A stretch of DNA of 64,000 bases, taken from the NCBI GenBank assembly GCA_030549175.1, contig JAUKUA010000004.1, forward strand, positions 558,001 to 622,000. Direction: 5' to 3'. Source of the DNA: Lasiosphaeris hirsuta. Taxonomy: Eukaryota > Ascomycota > Sordariomycetes > Sordariales > Lasiosphaeriaceae. Under the pieces are notes generated by a model that was not told where the DNA came from, ran no database searches, and worked only from the letters and a program-made list of their open reading frames with translations. Of this stretch, positions 57,701 to 64,000 are shown one piece after another (within the stretch, counting starts at the first letter, position 1; each line of letters opens with the position of its first letter). The position numbers and the translations under genes were made by a program.

Positions 57701-59217
57701 ACCAGCAGGGCAGGGCAGCATGGGAGCAACCAGCAGGCGTGCGGTCCAGGACTGCGAGCTGCGAGGGGTGCCGCTTGAGCTTGGCTCGCTGCTAGCTCTC
57801 TCTGCAAGTTCGGCCGGCCTCTCTGCCGGGCCTCTCATAAAGACCGCAAGGCGCCACTCGAGGGCACACTTGAGTGTGTCCGGTCGCACCCCATCCCGTC
57901 GTTCTGCCAAATAATTGCCTGCCCTGCATTACCAGCTGGTGCAATTCCTACAATTCCGCTGTGTCCGCAGTTTCTGCCCGCGGTTGCTGCAATCCCTCGC
58001 TCACCAAGAGAAGCGTCGTAGTACTCGGAGAGCTGGAGCACCTGCACCCGGAGCTGGCTGATTGACGGCCGTGTTGTATATGTCGCCGGCTGTGCCCACC
58101 CATCCAGCTCGTCCCGCCCACTACTCCCACTGCTCCCGCTGCTATCGCGACCACTGCCGCTCCTCGCACTGCTGCCGACTGTTTGCCCGCGCCTAGCTCT
58201 CTTTCCGTGCCTCTCACTTTGCACTTCATGCTGTCAAACAACCCAAGTCTGCAGCCCTCGCAGTCGCCCGCCGCCTTGCCAGTCGCCAGTCGGGTTATCC
58301 AGAGTGTCCCGTTGAGCATCCGAGTTCCAGTAGATGGAAGTTGGGAGTCGAGAAGTCCGACTCGCCCACTCGCGCCTGCTCGAAACCCGGGCCACCCAGC
58401 ACCCAAAGCACCCTAGCACCCCCTGGCCTCAGGCCGCGGCCAAGACAACCTAGCTCTTGCCCAGCTCACAGAGCTCGCACAGCTCGCACACGGACAGTTC
58501 CTCCACCAAGCTGCTGCCCGCAGCACCCCCAACGGCACCACAGCACGAGCGCCCGCACCACGCTCCAGATTTCGGATTCTGATTCGGAGCCATAGCATCC
58601 ATCCATTGCACCGCGGCACGGCAGCACCGCACTACGTACTTCGCACTACACACAACACCAGGGCGCGCACGAGAGCAACAGCAGTAGCAGAACCACACGC
58701 AACAGCAGCAGCAGCACCGCAACACGCTTCCGTCTTCCGCAATCCCCACCTGTCCGCAGTCCGCCAAAGCCGCCCGCAACGTTTCGGCGTCACATTGGCT
58801 CCGGGCAGACCACGCTCCTCGCAAATTCGTGGCTGCTGACTCGTCCGCAGCCGGACGCGAAGGAGGAGCGACGGCTGGCTGCATTCGCACACTCGCCGTG
58901 GATGCTGTCCTACCTTGTGCAAACGCCCGTCTCGCCCGTCTCGCCCGCTGCTGTCCCCGGCCCCCCCTGAGCCTGTCTCTGGCCTGCCTGCCTCCGCACT
59001 CTGCACTCTGGAACCCCCCCCCCCCCCCCCCGGCCCTCTGCCTCGTTGACTGACCCCCTTCCCGGTTCTCGCAGACCAGACTGACTGGTGCCCGAGCCGT
59101 CGCACACTGCCCACGGCTTGCCTACTGGATCACTGATCTCGGATCGCAGCGCCGCTCCTATTTAGTTTCCGCCACTCGCGACACGCCAGACGGAAGAGAA
59201 TCGCGATTTCCCCTCCC
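54748..59217. other. Divergent spacer of about 4.5 kb, no gene seen
   Basis: Lies between the leftward spartin-domain gene and the rightward zinc-cluster gene, so it carries both promoters and probably a long 5' UTR for the latter. Low-complexity items are a TC repeat at about 56578-56600, a G13 run at 57254-57266 and a C18 run at 59014-59031. Open frames of up to 223 codons exist on both strands without family motifs. Confidence 0.4.
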
Positions 59218-62200
59218 GTGTGCCTGCATCGCCCACCGCCCCCGCGGTCCGTCTCTGCAGCCACCTCCTTGCACTGTGGAGTGTGTCCAGGGAAGGCCTC
59301 ATCCCGCCCTCGCCCTGCGCGGCACACCCTTCTCCTGGATCTGCATCTGCACCAGAGGGTCTCCCCGCGGGACCCCTCCGCCGTCACGATTGCTTCCCAA
59401 CTACGCATCCAGTCCATCCTCTCCCCCCCCGACCCGTCAGACGCCGATGAGGCTTCCGCGGCGTCGGCCACCACGTCCCACTCCACACCAAAGCGAAAGT
59501 ACCAGGACGCCTTCGCCGCCCTGCGACCCGCCGAACCCCAGACCGAGCCCCCCGATCCGCTTGCGCCGCCGCACCCTCCTCCGGACCGGCCCCTAAACGG
59601 ACGCCAGCCACTACCCCACAGCCCGCCACGGGCTGCCGCCTCTGGCGGGGGATTTCGGGGGCACGCCTTGCCTTCTGAGGATGAGAGCAGGCCGGCGGGC
59701 GGCGCTACAATGATGGGGGGCAGCCCGGGGAGTCCTGGGACCACCGACACGAAGAAGGGTGTCAAGCGCCAACCCTTGCGATCCAGCATCGCCTGTCAGC
59801 GGTGCCGCAAGTCCAAGATCAAGTGTAACAACTCGGGCGGCGACGCGCCCTGCGAAACGTGTATCAGGAATGGCAAGGAATGCACCTACCCAGAGGTGAC
59901 TCCCGCCCCGCCGAAGCGGCCCGAACCACCTGCCGGTATCAAGACGGAGCAAGGCTCAGAAAGGAAGCGGCTACGGAAGATTGATGACATTGCCAAGATG
60001 GACGGCACCGTCCCGGCCGCCATCTTTGCCGAGGAGGTGCTTTCGGCGCCTTACCTCTCCGAGACCATTTGGTCCCAGATATTTGACATTTATCGTGTGC
60101 ATTTCGCGACGGAACTACCCTTTCTACATCTAGCGACGTTGAAGGAGAAGATGAACAGCAAGTTTAGGTCCAAGCAGAGTGACACATCACCAGAGATTAA
60201 CCTTGTGTTGCTGGGAATTCTGACGCTCACGGCCCGGTTCCATACGACACTAGTGTCGTATGTCACCACCCCGCGAACAGCCCCCGCGGTCTCAGGGGCG
60301 CCCAAGGCGCGCCTAGTGGGGTCGAGTCAGGACCCGTCGGCAGCGTCGGAATACTACGCCGAGGTGCTCACCAAAGCGCTTGGCGGTCTAAGGACGAGCA
60401 TGACGGTTGCGTCGGTCGAGCGGGTGCAGGCTTTCTTGATGCTAGGACTTTACGAATGGAGCCAAGCGAGGCCCAAGATTGGTGGTATGGGGGCTTGGAT
60501 GTACGTGGGTGTTGCCATTCGCATGGCCCAGGCACTGGGACTCGGGGAAGGTGACAGGGAGGGCAAGAGCTTCAGGTCCCCGACAGCGACTGTGCCCTCG
60601 AAGGCGTCCATGACGCAGTCGCAGATGATGATTGCCAAGGAAATAAGGAGGCGCACCATGTTTAGCTGTCTGATATTGGATCGTCTTCTCGGATGCGGCA
60701 AGGGGCGGGTTTCAACAATACGCTCCGAAGACCTACAGATCCAGCTCCCTTGCTCCGAGGTTGCTTTCGATCTTTCAGAAGATGTCTACACGGGCTTTTT
60801 GAAGCCCCCGCCAGAAGAGAAGATGAGGGCACCGGCTAACGACAGCGTCCTCAGCCGGTTCGTTCGCCTGGTTGATATCTGGGGTGAGATATCCAAGTGG
60901 AGCTTTGCGGGTGGCCGGCATACTGAAAAGGAGGCGCCATGGACGGAGAACTCGACCTTTTGTCATTTACGCCTCAAGCTGAAGGCCTTCTACGAGGAGC
61001 TTCCCGAGCTGTTCCAGTGGTCGACGAGCAATTACTACAAGCACGAAAATCACCAAGCCAGCAGCGTCTACGTCTCGCTGCACATGCTCGGGGCGGTATG
61101 CAGGATCATGCTCCATCGCGAGTATATCCCCTTCATCCCGATTCGCTGTGATAAGCCCCGAGGGCCCCTAGACGAGCCCACGTTTACCGAGGGAGAGGAG
61201 CCGCTGGGTTTCTGGGACGAGAGTGCTGAGGAGGTTTTCCTTGCTGCTAGAGACATTGTTGATCTCATCGACATCTGCCGCGATAAGTTGCCAATGTCGG
61301 CTCTTGTTTTGTTTGCCGTCTGGACAGCCGCGTTCGTGGGCGTCTACGCTGTTTGTTTTCCACATATGGATGTCAAGCGCCACATGCTCCCGACCGAGGA
61401 AGAAGCGGCTGCTGAGCCAGACGTGACCAAGAGCGGGGCCACGGGCTTGACCTACAAGACGCTCAAACAAATGTCGACGTGGCTCAAGATGGCCGAGACG
61501 TTTGCTGCGTACTTCCGCGACATGCTCGTGTACTATGAGCACGTCAAGCAAGACTATGAAAAACACACGGGCAAGAAGCAGCCGAACAACATGATCGAGT
61601 CGGGCAAGCTAAGCGTGCGCCTTGGGGGCGGGGGTCTCGAGGAATGGAAGCAGCAGGGCCCCAAGATTGTCAACAACGGCGAGATCCTGGCTATCGAGGA
61701 AGACAGACACAGCTCCTCCCGCGACAGCACGATCGAACCGGGGTCTTCGATCGGCCCAGATAGCAGCTATCTCCCCGGCCACGCCAAGACACGGAGGTCC
61801 GCGTCGCTGTCCTTCACCCCCATCAACAGCGCCCACCATCAACATCAAGACTCGACAGACATCCGCGACGAACACGCCGGGAACAACTGGCGTTTCCAGC
61901 CCCCGCCACCCCCCAACTCACAACCGCACCACTCACCCTCACAGATGTCGTACACGGTGACAAGTCCGCAGATGGCGCAGGCCCCACCCGTCTCGGCAGC
62001 AACGCTAGCGTCGGCCATGACGGGCAACGCGACAAACATGCCAATATACGGATCGCCGCACGAGGTCACAGATTTCCTCACGGCCAACGAGTCGATGCCA
62101 TGGTACCTGGTGCCGGGCGGGATCGACCAGTTTGCGCACGGCACCGAAGAGCTGCTTCCGGTGGGCGACGGGAATGGCTTTTGGGGGTCGATGCCGGATC

Positions 62201-62307
62201 CTGTGGCAGCCCCGGGTTTGCATGTCCACATGCATGGGCCGCATAATCATGGCGGGCACGTAAGCGCGGCAGCTGCGGCCGCTGGAGCTGGAGGGGGTTA
62301 TTGGTGA
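59218..62307 (+). CDS. Zn2Cys6 transcription factor with fungal-specific TF domain
   Basis: Nuclear regulator of unknown targets. The first in-frame ATG is at 59710 (MMGGSPGSPGTT), giving 865 residues. However, the same frame is open without any ATG back to 59218, and its translation contains protein-like sequence such as RIQSILSPPDPSDADEASAA and KRKYQDAFAALRP. A spliced upstream start is therefore likely, and the interval given includes this part. Counting from 59710, zinc ligands are Cys 29, 32, 39, 48, 51 and 58 (C-X2-C-X6-C-X8-C-X2-C-X6-C, SSIACQRCRKSKIKC). A fungal-specific TF domain covers roughly residues 100-560 (IWSQIFDIYRVHFATELPFL, MGAWMYVGVAIRMAQALGLG, EIRRRTMFSCLILDRLLGCG). The C-terminal 200 residues are disordered, with His- and Pro-rich stretches and an Ala/Gly end. 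No intron is needed within the main frame. I do not recognise a named orthologue. Confidence 0.85.
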   Translation: MCLHRPPPPRSVSAATSLHCGVCPGKASSRPRPARHTLLLDLHLHQRVSPRDPSAVTIASQLRIQSILSPPDPSDADEASAASATTSHSTPKRKYQDAFAALRPAEPQTEPPDPLAPPHPPPDRPLNGRQPLPHSPPRAAASGGGFRGHALPSEDESRPAGGATMMGGSPGSPGTTDTKKGVKRQPLRSSIACQRCRKSKIKCNNSGGDAPCETCIRNGKECTYPEVTPAPPKRPEPPAGIKTEQGSERKRLRKIDDIAKMDGTVPAAIFAEEVLSAPYLSETIWSQIFDIYRVHFATELPFLHLATLKEKMNSKFRSKQSDTSPEINLVLLGILTLTARFHTTLVSYVTTPRTAPAVSGAPKARLVGSSQDPSAASEYYAEVLTKALGGLRTSMTVASVERVQAFLMLGLYEWSQARPKIGGMGAWMYVGVAIRMAQALGLGEGDREGKSFRSPTATVPSKASMTQSQMMIAKEIRRRTMFSCLILDRLLGCGKGRVSTIRSEDLQIQLPCSEVAFDLSEDVYTGFLKPPPEEKMRAPANDSVLSRFVRLVDIWGEISKWSFAGGRHTEKEAPWTENSTFCHLRLKLKAFYEELPELFQWSTSNYYKHENHQASSVYVSLHMLGAVCRIMLHREYIPFIPIRCDKPRGPLDEPTFTEGEEPLGFWDESAEEVFLAARDIVDLIDICRDKLPMSALVLFAVWTAAFVGVYAVCFPHMDVKRHMLPTEEEAAAEPDVTKSGATGLTYKTLKQMSTWLKMAETFAAYFRDMLVYYEHVKQDYEKHTGKKQPNNMIESGKLSVRLGGGGLEEWKQQGPKIVNNGEILAIEEDRHSSSRDSTIEPGSSIGPDSSYLPGHAKTRRSASLSFTPINSAHHQHQDSTDIRDEHAGNNWRFQPPPPPNSQPHHSPSQMSYTVTSPQMAQAPPVSAATLASAMTGNATNMPIYGSPHEVTDFLTANESMPWYLVPGGIDQFAHGTEELLPVGDGNGFWGSMPDPVAAPGLHVHMHGPHNHGGHVSAAAAAAGAGGGYW
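60241..60262. repeat. Perfect 22-bp palindrome inside a coding sequence
   Basis: The half-site CATACGACACT is followed directly by its exact reverse complement AGTGTCGTATG, inside the fungal-TF domain of the second zinc-cluster gene. It encodes part of FHTTLVSYVTT, so protein constraint may explain part of it. Confidence 0.9.
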
Positions 62308-62827
62308 TGCTCATGTCCATATGCTCGAGTTCCAGCGGCTAGGCGATGTCTTCAAGACATCAATGCTTATAAGCGATTTTGATGTTGGCGTAAGGGTGAT
62401 ACCAATATTGCAATATCCGTGCTGGCTTGTGCCTATAGTAGCGATGATAAGGATGAGAAAGGCTGAGATGGCTGTTTGTAACTGTTTATGTCAATGTCAA
62501 ATGTCAAAGTTCAATGCCAGACGAGCGAAGCGGAAATGTTTGGAACTCCTGATGACCACTTCTTGGTGCGGTCTTTGGGTCTACCTGTTGGGGACTTTGG
62601 TCAGGGGGTTGGGTTGACGGGGTGGGCGGGGTTGTCTGCGTGCATTCTTGTTGAATTTCCATGGGATCGGTTTTACTTTGGGGGTTTTTTGAAGCGAGGT
62701 AAACTTGGCAAAGCAAGTGAGTAGTTGAGTATCTTCTTAGGCGTCTAGGGTACTTGCTTTACTGTCTAGTTGAGCGGCAAGCCCGGTAGAGGGCTGGCGC
62801 TCGAGGAGTTGAGGCTATGCATACTAC
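62308..62827. other. 3' flank of the zinc-cluster gene
   Basis: Likely 3' UTR; no other feature supported. Confidence 0.4.
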
Positions 62828-63082
62828 CTAGAGTTCAGTTTGCGAGGTGTTTTGGACGTGGACGTTGTGATTCTGTGCAGAAAGTATGGACTTGAAATCA
62901 TTGCCGCTGGCTTTGTGGGAGCGTGCCGGGGGGTTGAATGGGGAGAATGTCGCCGACCTTTTTAACGTTGAGTGTGGTTTTTGTGGTTTCGGTATTGTAG
63001 TTGTGGAAACTTGTTGCTCGTCCCCGATGAAGACTTCTAGGGGCTCCCGCTTCGGGGGGTAGTCTGGGACGTTTGGGTTCAT
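62828..63082 (-). CDS. Hypothetical 84-residue protein (low confidence)
   Basis: ATG-initiated minus-strand frame (MNPNVPDYPPKREPLEVFIG, then KPQKPHSTLKRSATFSPFNP) with a plausible, disordered, basic/proline-rich composition. No domain is recognised. A second minus-strand frame overlaps it, so the choice between them, or neither, is uncertain. Confidence 0.3.
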   Translation of the reverse strand: MNPNVPDYPPKREPLEVFIGDEQQVSTTTIPKPQKPHSTLKRSATFSPFNPPARSHKASGNDFKSILSAQNHNVHVQNTSQTEL

Positions 63083-63308
63083 GGGGGAGGGGCGCTGAGT
63101 TCGTGGAGACTAAAGACCTTGGTCGGAATTTTGTGGCCACGTTTTTCATTTGGACTTTCAAAGACTTCGGGTCAATCTGCCATTCAAGTTATAATCATAA
63201 ATCGACCGTCCTCTTTCGTATTACCATTGTAATCACCGTCACCGGTCCGCCAACTTCAATCCCCATACTCTGTCGTAATATTTGCCTTCCGACCTACTAC
63301 CGTGCAAA
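63083..63308. other. Short spacer before the SAR1-like relic
   Basis: Nothing supported beyond the possible promoter remnant of the SAR1-like gene. Confidence 0.3.
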
Positions 63309-63937
63309 ATGGGACTACTCGACTGGTTATACTACTAGCTGTCTTACACCGGACTGGTTCAAAGCGTGTGCAAAGCTCCTCTTCATTGGACTCAGTAATG
63401 CTGGGAAATCAACCTTACTCCAAAGACTCGCAAATGACCAGCTGAGAGGCACCGTTGCGCCTACCGAGCATCCAGGGTCAGAGGAATTGATAACGCGCCC
63501 GAGGAGGGTAGTTTTCAGCACTTTTGACCTCAGCGGTCATCAGCAGGACTGCGGGTTGTGGAAGGAATATATTTACGCCGCCACCACCATCGTTTTCATG
63601 GGTCGATGCCACGGATGCTGGACGATTGGCACGGACGATTTGGCGAGGCCGCAGCCGAACTTCACGCCCTTTTAGCAGCCAAACAACTCGCCGAGATAAC
63701 GTTCGTAGTTTTGGGCGATAAGATCGACCACCCCGGCGCTGGTATGCTGAGTCTTTTCCATTGTATTCATCATCCGCTAATCCCGTCGATGTCCTCTGGC
63801 CAGTCCCGAGAGCCGTCCTTCGCGAACGGCTTCGCCTTGGGCAAGTGACAAATCGGCCCATCGAGTTATTCATGTGTTCTGTCATTGCCAAGCAGGGATA
63901 TGGACAGGGATATGGACAGGGCGTTGTATGGCAGTGA
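63309..63937 (+). pseudogene. Broken SAR1-like (COPII) small GTPase gene
   Basis: SAR1 GTPases start COPII coat assembly at the endoplasmic reticulum. The region starts with MGLLDWLYY at ATG 63309, the usual SAR1 opening, but a TAG follows at once. The next part is in another frame: AKLLFIGLSNAGKSTLLQRL (a P-loop with Asn-Ala-Gly-Lys-Ser), then FSTFDLSGHQQD (switch II with Gly-His-Gln-Gln). The frame shifts again at 63598-63602 before VDATDAGRLA, and again within an imperfect 13-nt duplication (GGACGATTGGCAC then GGACGATTTGGCG, about 63623-63648). GEAAAELHALLAAKQ and FVVLGDKIDHPGA follow. An intron at 63742-63803 (GTATGC...GCCAG) still splices correctly into VPRAVLRERL and NRPIELFMCSVIAKQGYGQG. 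The intact-type intron indicates a duplicated rather than retrocopied gene. The body diverges strongly from ordinary SAR1, so this is probably a decayed paralogue; uncorrected sequencing errors are an alternative. Confidence 0.75.
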
Positions 63938-64000
63938 AAACCGCCATTTATGAAGGTGATGCCCATCCCTATGTAAAGCGCCCAGCCTTCGTCGAGCTCC
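63938..64000. other. Right-edge segment
   Basis: Too short to interpret; nothing seen. Confidence 0.3.

Noticed and set aside
57136..57807. 223-codon minus-strand frame with a hydrophobic stretch
   Set aside because: The frame lacks motifs, overlaps an open frame on the other strand and includes the G13 run.

Overview
The window reads as nuclear DNA of a filamentous ascomycete, most likely a Sordariomycete and plausibly Sordariales. The grounds are short introns (about 48-98 nt) with GTRNGY donors and CTNAC-type branch points, an XlnR/XYR1-type xylanase regulator beginning MLSNPL, a single very long cytoplasmic dynein heavy-chain gene with only two introns, a tRNA with a short anticodon-loop intron, and transition changes of the repeat-induced point mutation (RIP) type in a small repeat family. 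The lineage is inferred from protein character, not from a search. Gene density is low and several spacers exceed 1 kb.

Layout. 1-1.7 kb: a relic of the C-terminal end of a dynamin-like GTPase, then a repeat with terminal inverted repeats. 2.4-5.4 kb (-): the xylanase/cellulase regulator (xlr-1/xyr1), followed by about 10.7 kb in which I can support no gene. 17-23 kb, all on the minus strand: histidinol-phosphatase, tRNA-Arg(CCT), an AcpS-type phosphopantetheinyl transferase and a DUF1774-type membrane protein; two short inverted-repeat elements sit just upstream of the last two genes. 25.7-27.3 kb (+): a Clr5-domain protein. 28.5-41.7 kb (-): the cytoplasmic dynein heavy chain, 4,343 residues after splicing. 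43.2-45.2 kb (-): a Q/P-rich FAR1-domain protein, diverging from an F-box-like protein at 46.9-48.3 kb (+). 49.3 kb: a decayed class II tRNA. 49.9-52.3 kb (-): gamma-tubulin complex component 4, with an apparent one-base frameshift near its start. 53.1-54.7 kb (-): a spartin/senescence-domain protein. 59.7-62.3 kb (+): a second Zn2Cys6 regulator. 63.3-63.9 kb (+): a broken SAR1-like GTPase gene.

The genes do not form an operon or an evident cluster. They are housekeeping functions (dynein and gamma-tubulin for the microtubule system, histidine synthesis, carrier-protein activation) mixed with regulators. Reading frames were rebuilt by hand from splice signals, and total coding lengths divisible by three support nearly all of them; the exceptions (GCP4, SAR1-like, dynamin relic) are reported. 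I found no convincing undescribed system. The most unusual items are the SAR1-like relic, the inverted-repeat elements in promoters, the GCP4 frameshift, the long ATG-less open frame ahead of the second zinc-cluster gene, and a G-rich tandem repeat.
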